Shown here piece after piece: positions 17,117 through 25,023 of a stretch of 64,000 nucleotides of DNA. Under the pieces are notes generated by a model, which worked only from the letters and a program-made list of their open reading frames with translations, made no database searches and was not told the DNA's origin. Positions within the stretch are counted from its first letter, which is position 1; each line of letters starts with the position of its first letter. Made by a program: the position numbers and the translations under genes. Location of the stretch: positions 21,158 through 85,157 of the forward strand of contig JAZRFE010000041.1 of assembly GCA_045661205.1 (NCBI GenBank), given 5' to 3'. The stretch comes from HGM04593 sp045661205. Lineage in GTDB: Bacteria > Bacteroidota > Bacteroidia > Bacteroidales > Bacteroidaceae.

Positions 17117-17725
17117 TTAATGTTTCTTTTTGAATACCTTTTTGCGCTTTTGGTTGTTGCGTGCCTGGTTGTTGTGCTGCTGTTGAAAGCCGGTCTTTAT
17201 ATGCCCCTCCTGAATATCTATCTTACCGTTGGAGTATTCGCGCAGGTCGTCGAATATCTGCTTGTTGTCCACAGTGTCCTTGTTCCATGCAAGATAGTCT
17301 TTCTTCATCTGTATGGTTATCAGCTCTATCAGTCTGTCGCGCTCCTCGCTCTCTTCCATCTCGCAGGCGATGGCAATCATGCGCTCCACGAAACGGCCGT
17401 AGTGCTTGTACTTCACCTCGCCTTTCAGGTAGGGAACTTTTGTAGGAGGCTCGTTGAAGGTCTCTTTGCGTATCACCTCGCAGGGGTAGTCAATGTCCAG
17501 CTTGAAGTCGGACATGATAGCCAGGTGATCCCACAGTTTTTGTCTCACCTCGTTTGTTTCCTTGGCGACGGGGAACATTCCGTCCATTATGCTGACAATG
17601 GTCTCGGCGCACTGCTGGCGTTCCTCGCGGTTCTCTATTGTGAGCGCGTGGTCTACCATCTTTTGTACGGCGCGGCCATATTCGGGCAGGGGAAGTCTTT
17701 TCTTCTTGGTATTGTATTCCATCAT
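17117..17725 (-). CDS. DUF4290-family protein
   Basis: The 202-residue helical, charged protein matches the Bacteroidetes-specific DUF4290 family, recognised from its N-terminal LPLPEYGR segment and its place next to murA. There is no signal peptide or membrane segment, so it is cytosolic. The last 30 or so residues are low-complexity Gln/Asn then Lys/Arg-rich (NNQKRKKVFKKKH), suggesting nucleic-acid contact or disorder. Function is unknown. The start may be the first or second Met (17725 or 17722). It lies 6 bases after tsaB. Confidence 0.8.
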   Translation of the reverse strand: MMEYNTKKKRLPLPEYGRAVQKMVDHALTIENREERQQCAETIVSIMDGMFPVAKETNEVRQKLWDHLAIMSDFKLDIDYPCEVIRKETFNEPPTKVPYLKGEVKYKHYGRFVERMIAIACEMEESEERDRLIELITIQMKKDYLAWNKDTVDNKQIFDDLREYSNGKIDIQEGHIKTGFQQQHNNQARNNQKRKKVFKKKH

Positions 17726-17731
17726 AATGAC

Positions 17732-18433
17732 TTATGGGTTTTTTAGAAGGTCTTTCGATTTTGTGGCAATGAAGTTTTTCAGGTAGAAAGGCTCGAAGTA
17801 GGCAATATCTTCGAACTTCTCGTCGAGCCATGCACGCTCGGCAAGCGGCATCATCCATTTTGCAAGCGGATGTTTGTGCTTGTCAAGGAAATGTGCGTTC
17901 TTGTGTGTGATGATGGTGCTGCATTTCTCTGCTCCGTTGCCAAAGAAATATACGGGGTGCTTGTCGAGAATATCGGCAAAACTCTCGCTTGTAACCACCT
18001 CGGCGCGGGTCTCTACGATGGTGTTCAGCGCACGGTCGTAGATGGTAGCATAAACCTCGTTTCTTCGTGCGTCTATCATGGGGCAGAGCAGTGCGTCTTC
18101 GGGCAGGTCGTCGCGAAATAGCACCGGCACCGCCATTATCTTGGTGGTGGGTATTGCTATCAGGGGAATCTCTCTGCCGTAGCACACGCCTTTTGCTGTC
18201 GATGATGCTATTCTCAGACTGGTATATGAGCCAGGGCCGCAACTCAAGGCGACGGCATCAATCTTCATGCCTCGGCTCTCGGCGGTTGCTATCGCCTCCT
18301 CGACAAATGGAGCAAGTACTTGTGCATGTGAGCGTTCTTCGTTGCTCTCGCGCTTGAAAAATGCCTCTCCGCTCTCGCTCAGTGCCACCGAACACACCTC
18401 GGTGGATGCTTCTATGTTTAATATTACTGCCAT
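17732..18433 (-). CDS. tsaB: tRNA threonylcarbamoyladenosine biosynthesis protein TsaB
   Basis: TsaB is the partner of TsaD in making t6A at position 37 of ANN-decoding tRNAs. The ASKHA fold starts with ILNIEAST and the GPGSYTSLRI motif is present. The chosen start, MAVILNIE, gives 233 residues; an upstream in-frame ATG at 18463 would add ten residues and lies closer to the promoter. The gene heads the long minus-strand series running to the alkaline phosphatase. Its -7 element is at 18474-18481. Confidence 0.93.
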   Translation of the reverse strand: MAVILNIEASTEVCSVALSESGEAFFKRESNEERSHAQVLAPFVEEAIATAESRGMKIDAVALSCGPGSYTSLRIASSTAKGVCYGREIPLIAIPTTKIMAVPVLFRDDLPEDALLCPMIDARRNEVYATIYDRALNTIVETRAEVVTSESFADILDKHPVYFFGNGAEKCSTIITHKNAHFLDKHKHPLAKWMMPLAERAWLDEKFEDIAYFEPFYLKNFIATKSKDLLKNP

Positions 18434-18473
18434 TGTAATCTTTGGTTTTGCTGTTTTATGCACTATTAAGCAA

Positions 18474-18481
18474 CAAAGATA
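18474..18481 (-). promoter_or_regulatory. -7 promoter element of the tsaB gene series
   Basis: On the minus strand this reads TATCTTTG, 41 bases before the tsaB start. No strong -33 element was found. It is the only clear promoter seen for the nine-gene run. Confidence 0.5.
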
Positions 18482-18631
18482 CTAATAAAAGAGCGAAATA
18501 ATATCAAGCTTGCTTGATTATTTTTGCAGCGAATGCAGGATATCTTAGCTGTTTGCGGCAAAGATGGCGACAAATAACAGCTTGTGGGATAAAAAAAGAG
18601 AAAAAACGTCGGGTAAAGATTTTCTTTGCAT

Positions 18632-18639
18632 TATCTTTG
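18632..18639 (+). promoter_or_regulatory. -7 promoter element of the yicC-gmk-nadD unit
   Basis: TATCTTTG lies 70 bases before the yicC start and diverges from the tsaB promoter. The -33 side is not recognisable. Confidence 0.5.
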
Positions 18640-18708
18640 CAAGCAAAGTTTGTGAACATGGGTCGCGTCATGTTTGTCAAGTGTAAAACGCGTTATAGTT
18701 AAGAAATT

Positions 18709-19587
18709 ATGATAAATTCAATGACCGGATACGGAAAAGCCGTATCGATGTTTCAGAATAAAAAAGTTTGCGCCGAGGTGCGTTCGCTCAATGGCAAGTC
18801 TATGGATCTGACAGTGCGTGTGGCTCCTCAGTTTCGCGAAAAAGAGATGGAAATTCGCGCCATGATTGCTGCCCGCCTCGAACGTGGAAAGGTCGATTTT
18901 GCTCTTTGGGTGGAGCAGGGCGAGAATGTCGCTTCGATGCCCTCCATCAACCGCGAAGTTGTGCAGAATTATATCTCGCAAATAGTGTCGGCGGCAGGTG
19001 AAATGTCGCAACCTGTGCCGCAAAATCTCATGGAGATAGTGCTGCGTATGCCTGAGTCGGTGTCACACAAAGAGGTGTGCGAATTTACCGAGGAAGAGTG
19101 GGTTGTGGCGCTCGAAGTTATAAACAAATCTCTCGATGAAATGGTCGATTTTCGACGTCAAGAGGGCGAGGCTCTTGCAACTAAATTCCGCGAAAAGATT
19201 GATAATATTGCAGCTCTGCTTGCGTCGGTTGAGCCTTACGAGAAGGAGCGTGTCGAGAAAATACGTGCCCGCATTTTCGATGCTCTCGAAAAGAAACTCG
19301 GCGTAGAGTACGACAATAATCGTTTTGAACAGGAACTTATATACTACATCGAAAAGCTCGATGTGAGTGAGGAGAAACAGCGTCTCTCCAACCATCTTGA
19401 ATACTTTATAAAGACAATGGAAGAGGGAACGGGTCAAGGCAAAAAGCTCGGCTTTATCGCACAGGAAATGGGTCGCGAGATAAATACCCTCGGTAGCAAG
19501 AGCAATCATGCCGAAATGCAGAATATCGTCGTGCGCATGAAAGACGAACTTGAACAGATTAAAGAACAGGTGCTTAATGTGATGTAG
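18709..19587 (+). CDS. yicC: YicC family endoribonuclease/RNA-regulation protein
   Basis: The 292-residue protein starts with the family signature MINSMTGYGKA and contains the N-terminal (EVRSLNGKSMDL) and C-terminal DUF1732 (GREINTLGSKSNHAEMQ) motifs. Family members are RNases or RNA-decay factors in E. coli. It is directly followed (3 bases) by gmk, a neighbourhood widely seen in bacteria, and is first in a four-gene run. Confidence 0.93.
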   Translation: MINSMTGYGKAVSMFQNKKVCAEVRSLNGKSMDLTVRVAPQFREKEMEIRAMIAARLERGKVDFALWVEQGENVASMPSINREVVQNYISQIVSAAGEMSQPVPQNLMEIVLRMPESVSHKEVCEFTEEEWVVALEVINKSLDEMVDFRRQEGEALATKFREKIDNIAALLASVEPYEKERVEKIRARIFDALEKKLGVEYDNNRFEQELIYYIEKLDVSEEKQRLSNHLEYFIKTMEEGTGQGKKLGFIAQEMGREINTLGSKSNHAEMQNIVVRMKDELEQIKEQVLNVM

Positions 19588-19590
19588 CGT

Positions 19591-20157
19591 ATGAAAAAGG
19601 GTAAGGTTATAATCTTCTCCGCACCCTCGGGGTCGGGAAAATCGACGCTTGTGCGTTATCTGATGTCGAAAGACGATTCTTTCACATTCTCCATTTCGGC
19701 TACCAGTCGTCCTCCGCGTGGCGAGGAGCGTCATGGAGTGGAGTATTTCTTCTTCTCGCCCGAGGAGTTTCGCGAGAAAATTGCCGCAGGTGAGTTTGTA
19801 GAGTACGAAGAGGTCTACAAAGACCGCTTCTATGGTACTTTGAAGTCGCAGGTCGAGGCTCAGCTCGAAAAAAACAACATCCTCTTCGATGTTGATGTCA
19901 AGGGAGGTTGCAGCCTTAAGAATTACTACGGCGACAGGGCGTTGTTTGTGTTTGTGCAGGCCCCCTCGGTCGAAGAGCTTCGCAGCAGACTTATTGGTCG
20001 TGGTGACACCTCTCCCGAAGAGATGGAGAAACGTCTCGCGAAGGCCGAGTATGAAATGACTTTTGCATCGCGTGCTGATGTTGTCATCGTGAACGACTCG
20101 CTCGAGAAAGCTCAGGCCGAATTGTTGGAAATTGTAAATAAGTTTTTAGGTGAATAA
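19591..20157 (+). CDS. gmk: Guanylate kinase
   Basis: The 188-residue cytosolic enzyme phosphorylates GMP to GDP. It has the P-loop SAPSGSGKST, the GMP-binding SATSRPPRGEERHGVEYFF region and the lid RLIGRGDTSPEE. Length is normal. Its 3' end overlaps the GTG start of nadD by 8 bases. Confidence 0.96.
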   Translation: MKKGKVIIFSAPSGSGKSTLVRYLMSKDDSFTFSISATSRPPRGEERHGVEYFFFSPEEFREKIAAGEFVEYEEVYKDRFYGTLKSQVEAQLEKNNILFDVDVKGGCSLKNYYGDRALFVFVQAPSVEELRSRLIGRGDTSPEEMEKRLAKAEYEMTFASRADVVIVNDSLEKAQAELLEIVNKFLGE

Positions 20158-20725
20158 AATACGCACTGCAATATTCGGTGGTAGTTTCGATCCCGTTCAC
20201 TGCGGGCACGTGGCATTGGCACGCGCTGTGCGCGACAGCGGTCTTGCCGACGAAGTGTGGTTTTTGGTTACTCCTCTTAATCCTCATAAACAGGGCAATA
20301 ACCTCACCGACGAGGCCGAGCGTCTTGCAATGGTGCGTCTCGCGATAGCCGATGATGTATGTATCGAGGCAAGCGATTTTGAGTTTCATCTGCCACGCCC
20401 GTCGTATACCATAAACACTCTCGATGCGTTGGAGCAGGCTTTTCCGGGTCGTGAATTTTTACTGTTGATGGGTGCCGATAATTGGCAGAAGATAGACAAG
20501 TGGTACAAGGGCGACGAGATAGTGTCGCGCTTCGGAATAATCGTCTATCCGCGTGGCGACGAGGCAGCTCTCGCTCTGCCGGCGACAGTGAAATGGTTGC
20601 AGGCTCCACTTTTTGATATAAGCTCCACCGAGATACGTCGTGCGGTGGCTCTTGGCGAAGATGTCTCCCAATGGCTTCATCCCGATGTTGTAAAGTATAT
20701 TAAAGACAAAAAATTATATCTATGA
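20150..20725 (+). CDS. nadD: Nicotinate-nucleotide adenylyltransferase NadD
   Basis: The 191-residue enzyme adenylates nicotinate mononucleotide in NAD synthesis. It has the nucleotidyltransferase motif GGSFDPVHCGH and the C-terminal ISSTEIRRAV motif. The start is GTG at 20150, inside the last codons of gmk; this start puts the GGSFDP motif at the normal distance from the N-terminus, and there is no usable ATG nearer. Translation is probably coupled to gmk. Its stop overlaps the next start (ATGA). Confidence 0.95.
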   Translation: MNKIRTAIFGGSFDPVHCGHVALARAVRDSGLADEVWFLVTPLNPHKQGNNLTDEAERLAMVRLAIADDVCIEASDFEFHLPRPSYTINTLDALEQAFPGREFLLLMGADNWQKIDKWYKGDEIVSRFGIIVYPRGDEAALALPATVKWLQAPLFDISSTEIRRAVALGEDVSQWLHPDVVKYIKDKKLYL

Positions 20726-21345
20726 TAAAGAAATTATTTGTGCTGTTTTTTGTGGCTCTGCCCATGTGCGTGAGTGCACAGCAGACAGTGAAATTTTACG
20801 ATGAAATGAGCGATATTTTGCAAGCTGTCTTTTGTGACTATGCTTCCGAGGGCGAGATAAAATATATATCAAGCTCGCATGGACAGTATGTGGGTCAGCT
20901 TGTCGATAATGTTATTTACGGATGGGGACATTTCCTCGCAAACGATGGCGGTCAGGTATTCGGACAGTACAGTCGTGGCAAGCATGTGTTCGGTATCACC
21001 ATGGGCAATGGCGTTGCGCGTGTGGGTGGCGAAACTTCTTACGTGGAGTACGACCTGACAACAGGCAATGTGATTCGTGTGCATACGATAGAGGGCGATA
21101 TCGATTATCCCGCCGAGGTGCTTGAGCCTTATACTTTCCGCAAGATAACTTACAGCAATGGCGATGCCTATTTTGGCGAAGTTTACAACGGACGTCGTCA
21201 CGGCTACGGCATCTACTATTGGACAAACGGCGATTTCTGGTACGGTAAGTACAGCGATGGCTACCGTCAGGGCTACGGTGCGCTTTTCAAGACCGACAGA
21301 AAGATTTTTTATGGTAAGTGGATAGGCGATAAAAAGGTCGAATAG
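20722..21345 (+). CDS. Secreted MORN-repeat protein
   Basis: The 207-residue protein has a signal peptide cut after VSA. At least three MORN repeats are seen, clearest in the C-terminal half: YSNGDAYFGEVYNGRRHGYG, then YWTNGDFWYGKYSDGYRQGY, then TDRKIFYGKWIG. MORN repeats form extended beta-hairpin stacks and may bind lipid or protein. The start overlaps the nadD stop by 4 bases, so expression is coupled, although no functional tie to NAD synthesis is evident. Confidence 0.8.
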   Translation: MIKKLFVLFFVALPMCVSAQQTVKFYDEMSDILQAVFCDYASEGEIKYISSSHGQYVGQLVDNVIYGWGHFLANDGGQVFGQYSRGKHVFGITMGNGVARVGGETSYVEYDLTTGNVIRVHTIEGDIDYPAEVLEPYTFRKITYSNGDAYFGEVYNGRRHGYGIYYWTNGDFWYGKYSDGYRQGYGALFKTDRKIFYGKWIGDKKVE

Positions 21346-21371
21346 TGCTTCTGTAATATTATTGGAATATG

Positions 21372-21402
21372 ATGAGCAGGTTTTTGCCTGCTCATTTTTT
21401 GT
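21372..21402 (+). terminator. Terminator after the MORN-repeat gene
   Basis: The 9-bp stem ATGAGCAGG/CCTGCTCAT with a TTTTTG loop is followed by a T-run (21396-21400). Confidence 0.88.
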
Positions 21403-21497
21403 TTCCAAGTGAGCCGTGCGCGCGCTTGTATTAAATATAATATTATAAATAAATTAAGTTTTTTGTTCTATATTGGCGAGTATTGTAAAAAAATGTA

Positions 21498-21505
21498 TAT
21501 ATTTG
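21498..21505 (+). promoter_or_regulatory. -7 promoter element of the glycan-degradation cluster
   Basis: TATATTTG lies 57 bases before the M60-like gene; TTGG at 21473-21476 (21 bases upstream) is a weak -33 candidate. Confidence 0.5.
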
Positions 21506-21561
21506 CTCTTTGAAATGTTATGCGCACAAAAGGCGAAAATATTAATGTTAAACAATATACT

Positions 21562-22884
21562 ATGAAGAAAATTTTTCTCTCTTTAGCGGCTCTCTTTGCC
21601 TTCTCTGGCATTGTTTCGGCCGAGACAACAGAAATTTTCAGCGACAATTTTAACAAAAGTTCGTTTACTAAGAAGAATTGGGAAATTGACAAGAACACCA
21701 AAACCTCTTCAGTGAAATTTGTCAAGGAAGGTACGGACAAGTCGCAGTGTGTTAAAATCACCAACAGTGAGAAAGGTGTGGTTAAAATCACCAAGCACCT
21801 CACAGGTCTCAACCCCAACACCTTCTATCGCGTGTCGGCAAAGGTAAAGACACAGGATGTAGCCGAGGGTCGTGGTGCTATTCTCTATCTCGATGTATTC
21901 GGACACGATTCCGACCAGCCTTGGAATGCATCCAAGTTCCTCTATGGCACAAACGATTGGCAAGAGGTTTACATGGACTTTGTCAGCGATGAGAAGGGCG
22001 AGACATACGTAAGCTGTGCGTTGGGCTTCCCCGGCGGCACATACAACGGCGGCAAGGCTAAGGGTACAGTTTGGTACGATGATGTTAAAATCACCGAGAC
22101 TCCCAAAGATGCCCTTTATATCCGCGAGAGCAAACACATGGTGCTTGCAGTAGACCCCAAACACATCACCGTCGATGACAAGACAGTAGACGAGTGGTTG
22201 GCATCTCTCGACAAGGCTTACGAGGCATACGAAGAGCTCTTGGGTGTTGTGCCTTACGGTGGCGCGAAAATCCGCATCCTCACAACTCCGGGTATGGAGG
22301 CAGGTTATTGGGCACTTGCCGGTAACCCCATTCTCTGGAACGACAATGTCGATGTTAAAGGTCTTTTGAACAAGTTCAAGACCCACAAAGATTGGGGCTT
22401 CGGTATCTTGCACGAGATTGGTCACGTATTCTCAGCTGGTACAGCTGTGGGTCACCAATACGGTGCATGGAACTGGAACGACGAGATTTTTGCAAACTTC
22501 CGCATGTCATACGCTCTCGATAAATACGAGGCTGTAATCTCTCAGAACACATTCTACATGGGCGACAACATCGCATACTACAAGCGTGCCTACAAAAACA
22601 GCGTTGCCAAGGGCAACATGGAGTCGGGCGACGCCATCCAGTACACACTCATGCGTATCGCCGAAATATATGGCTGGGATGTATACAAAAAGGCTTTCCA
22701 CAAGCTCTACAAGACCCCCAACCGCGAGCTTGGTCGCTTGGCAAGCAGCTATGATAGATTCCTCTGCCTCATGAAATACGTTTCCGAGGCGGCTACCGAA
22801 ATTGCCGGTTACGAGGTGGATGTTACACGCACATGCTACACTCCCACCGAACTTGAAATGATTAAAAAAGCATTAACTAAATAA
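21562..22884 (+). CDS. M60-like (enhancin-type) metallopeptidase with N-terminal beta-sandwich domain
   Basis: The start at 21562 gives a 440-residue protein with signal peptide (cut after VSA); an upstream in-frame ATG at 21520 gives no usable signal. Residues about 22-180 form a CBM4/9- or DUF642-like beta-sandwich ending TVWYDDVKI. The catalytic part has HEIGH (His284, Glu285, His288) and Glu308 in NDEIFANF, 19 residues on, matching the M60 pattern HExxH(8-24)E. M60 peptidases cut mucins and other O-glycoproteins. It heads a run with glycosidases and esterases, which fits host-glycoprotein degradation. Confidence 0.78.
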   Translation: MKKIFLSLAALFAFSGIVSAETTEIFSDNFNKSSFTKKNWEIDKNTKTSSVKFVKEGTDKSQCVKITNSEKGVVKITKHLTGLNPNTFYRVSAKVKTQDVAEGRGAILYLDVFGHDSDQPWNASKFLYGTNDWQEVYMDFVSDEKGETYVSCALGFPGGTYNGGKAKGTVWYDDVKITETPKDALYIRESKHMVLAVDPKHITVDDKTVDEWLASLDKAYEAYEELLGVVPYGGAKIRILTTPGMEAGYWALAGNPILWNDNVDVKGLLNKFKTHKDWGFGILHEIGHVFSAGTAVGHQYGAWNWNDEIFANFRMSYALDKYEAVISQNTFYMGDNIAYYKRAYKNSVAKGNMESGDAIQYTLMRIAEIYGWDVYKKAFHKLYKTPNRELGRLASSYDRFLCLMKYVSEAATEIAGYEVDVTRTCYTPTELEMIKKALTK

Positions 22885-22898
22885 AAAACTATCAATTT

Positions 22899-24941
22899 AT
22901 GAAAAAACTTCAGTTAATCGTTGCGTTGCTGCTTTTGTCGGTAGTGACGGTGAATGCACAGAAACAGTGCTGGACAATCAATCCCGAGACTAACGCCATT
23001 GAGATGATTCTCTCTGACGAGACTCTCCCTTACAGTGACCACATGGAGATGAGTGGCGAAATGGTATCTTTCGTTACACGTTGGAATGTGGATGAGTACA
23101 AAAACTTCAGCCAGGAGCGTTCGTTGGTATTCCCCATGCTCCGTACAATCCCCAACAATACTCACGGTTCACTTATGTACCGCGTACAGACAGATGTTGT
23201 CTCAATGTTGGGTATCAACAACCTCGCACCCGTACAGTTGGGCGTTAAGAAGGTAAGCATTAACGGTGCACTTCAGGTTACAAGCCAGTATGGTATCGGT
23301 GTTGTGAACACAGGCGCAGCTCGCAAACGTGCTCCCTCTCCCGTTGTTGAGATTACAACAACCATCTTCCCCAGCACCACACTCCCCATGATGTGCGAGA
23401 CCTACGAGGTGAAGAACATCACAGGTCGCACACTTACAGTGGCTGTTCCCGAGTTTGTGCAGAAACTTAAGACCGATCCCGCAAAGGGCGTTGATGGTAC
23501 ATACATCATCCAGTCCGAGGTTTACGGTTCAGGTACATACAAAATCGAGCCCGGTAAGAGCATCGAGTTCGGTGCAGCATTCCAGGCTTACCGCGAGAAG
23601 ACAGAGAAGGCACTTGTTCCCGACGTAAAAGCAGAATATGCTAAACGTATGGACTACATCAAGAACAGCATCGACGGCGCACTTGTGCTCGAGACACCCG
23701 AGAAGGTTATCGACACAGAGTTCCGTTTCTCTAAAATCCGCGCATCAGAGAGTATCTACCGCACAAAGGGTGGTCTTATGCACGGCCCCGGCGGTGAGTC
23801 ATACTACGCAGCTATCTGGTGTAACGACCAGTCAGAGTACGTAAGCCCCTTGTTCCCCTTCATGGGATATCAGGTAGGTAACGAGTCTGCACTCAACTGC
23901 TACAAGCTCTTCGCTCGCTACATGAATGACGAGTATAATAAAATCCCCAGTTCAATCATTGCCGAGGGTATCGACACATGGGGTGGCGCAGGCGACCGTG
24001 GCGACGCAGCAATGAATGCTCACGGTGCTACACGTTACCTCCTTGCTCGTGCCGACAAAGAGGAGGCTAAGGAGATTTGGCCCTTCATCAAATGGTGTCT
24101 CGAATACACACGTCGCCAGTTGAACGATGCAGGCGTTCCCCGTTCCGACCGCGATGAGCTCGAAGGTCGCTTCCCCTCAGGCGAGGCTAACCTCTGCACA
24201 GCAACCCTCTACTACGACGGTCTTGTAAACGCAGCATACCTTGCTCCCCTTGTAGGCGAGCCCAAATTGGCTGCTACATACAGAAAACAGGCTGAGGAAC
24301 TGAAGAAAAATATCAACAAATACTTCTCGGCTAACGTAAGCGGTTACGAGACATATCGCTACTACGAGGGCAACACAGTGCTCCGTTCATGGATCTGCAT
24401 GCCTCTCGTATTCGGCTTCAAAGAGCGTGCACAGGGTACAATCGATGCTCTCTATTCAGACAAGCTCTGTACAATCGACGGACTCCTCACAGCCGAGGGC
24501 GATGCAACATTCTGGGATCGTTCAACACTCTACGCACTCCGCGGTGTATACGTTGTAGGTGCAGCAGACAAGGCTACAAAGCAGTTGCTCGACTACTCTA
24601 ACCGTCGCCTCCTCGGTACACACGTACCTTACCCCATCGAGGCATGGCCCGAGGGTTCACAGCGTCACCTCTCAGCAGAGAGCGGTCTCTACTGCCGTAT
24701 CATCACTGAGGGTCTCTTCGGTATTCAGCCCACAAGTTTCAACTCATTCAACCTCACAATTCAGCTTCCCTCTGCATGGAACGAAATGGCGCTTCGCCAC
24801 GTGAAGTTGTTCGGTGCCGACTTCGACATCGAGGTAACACGTAAGTCAGAAACTCGCGCACAGGTAATCATCAAGAACGGTAAAAAGGAGAAAAAATACA
24901 CTGTTCGCATTGGTGAGACAATCAAGGACATAAAGATTTAA
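22899..24941 (+). CDS. Six-hairpin (alpha/alpha)6 glycosidase-like protein, family unassigned
   Basis: The 680-residue protein has a signal peptide (cut after VNA), an N-terminal beta-sandwich (to about 270) and an (alpha/alpha)6-barrel part. Acidic residues that could be catalytic occur in GIDTWGGAGDRGD, RSDRDELEGRFPSGE and WPEGSQRHLSAESG. The layout recalls the glycosidase clan around GH63/78/94/95, but I cannot assign a family. It starts 14 bases after the M60-like gene. Codon use is unusually uniform (ACA for Thr, GCA for Ala), suggesting high expression. Confidence 0.65.
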   Translation: MKKLQLIVALLLLSVVTVNAQKQCWTINPETNAIEMILSDETLPYSDHMEMSGEMVSFVTRWNVDEYKNFSQERSLVFPMLRTIPNNTHGSLMYRVQTDVVSMLGINNLAPVQLGVKKVSINGALQVTSQYGIGVVNTGAARKRAPSPVVEITTTIFPSTTLPMMCETYEVKNITGRTLTVAVPEFVQKLKTDPAKGVDGTYIIQSEVYGSGTYKIEPGKSIEFGAAFQAYREKTEKALVPDVKAEYAKRMDYIKNSIDGALVLETPEKVIDTEFRFSKIRASESIYRTKGGLMHGPGGESYYAAIWCNDQSEYVSPLFPFMGYQVGNESALNCYKLFARYMNDEYNKIPSSIIAEGIDTWGGAGDRGDAAMNAHGATRYLLARADKEEAKEIWPFIKWCLEYTRRQLNDAGVPRSDRDELEGRFPSGEANLCTATLYYDGLVNAAYLAPLVGEPKLAATYRKQAEELKKNINKYFSANVSGYETYRYYEGNTVLRSWICMPLVFGFKERAQGTIDALYSDKLCTIDGLLTAEGDATFWDRSTLYALRGVYVVGAADKATKQLLDYSNRRLLGTHVPYPIEAWPEGSQRHLSAESGLYCRIITEGLFGIQPTSFNSFNLTIQLPSAWNEMALRHVKLFGADFDIEVTRKSETRAQVIIKNGKKEKKYTVRIGETIKDIKI

Positions 24942-24957
24942 TTTCTCCATAAAATAA

Positions 24958-24995
24958 AATCTCCCACTCCCCCCATATTTGCGGGGTGGGAGATT
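24958..24995 (+). other. Strong intercistronic hairpin between the glycosidase and GH110 genes
   Basis: AATCTCCCAC at 24958-24967 plus CCC pairs with GGGGTGGGAGATT at 24983-24995, with one bulged T. No T-run follows, so it looks like an mRNA-stabilising or attenuating hairpin rather than a plain terminator; GH110 starts 28 bases downstream. Confidence 0.6.
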
Positions 24996-25023
24996 ATAAG
25001 TTTAATATAAAACAAAAAGAAGC

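Noticed and set aside
18514..18702. 62-residue open frame in the tsaB-yicC intergenic region
   Set aside because: It spans the yicC promoter, has Bacteroidetes -7 sequence inside it and no recognisable protein features.
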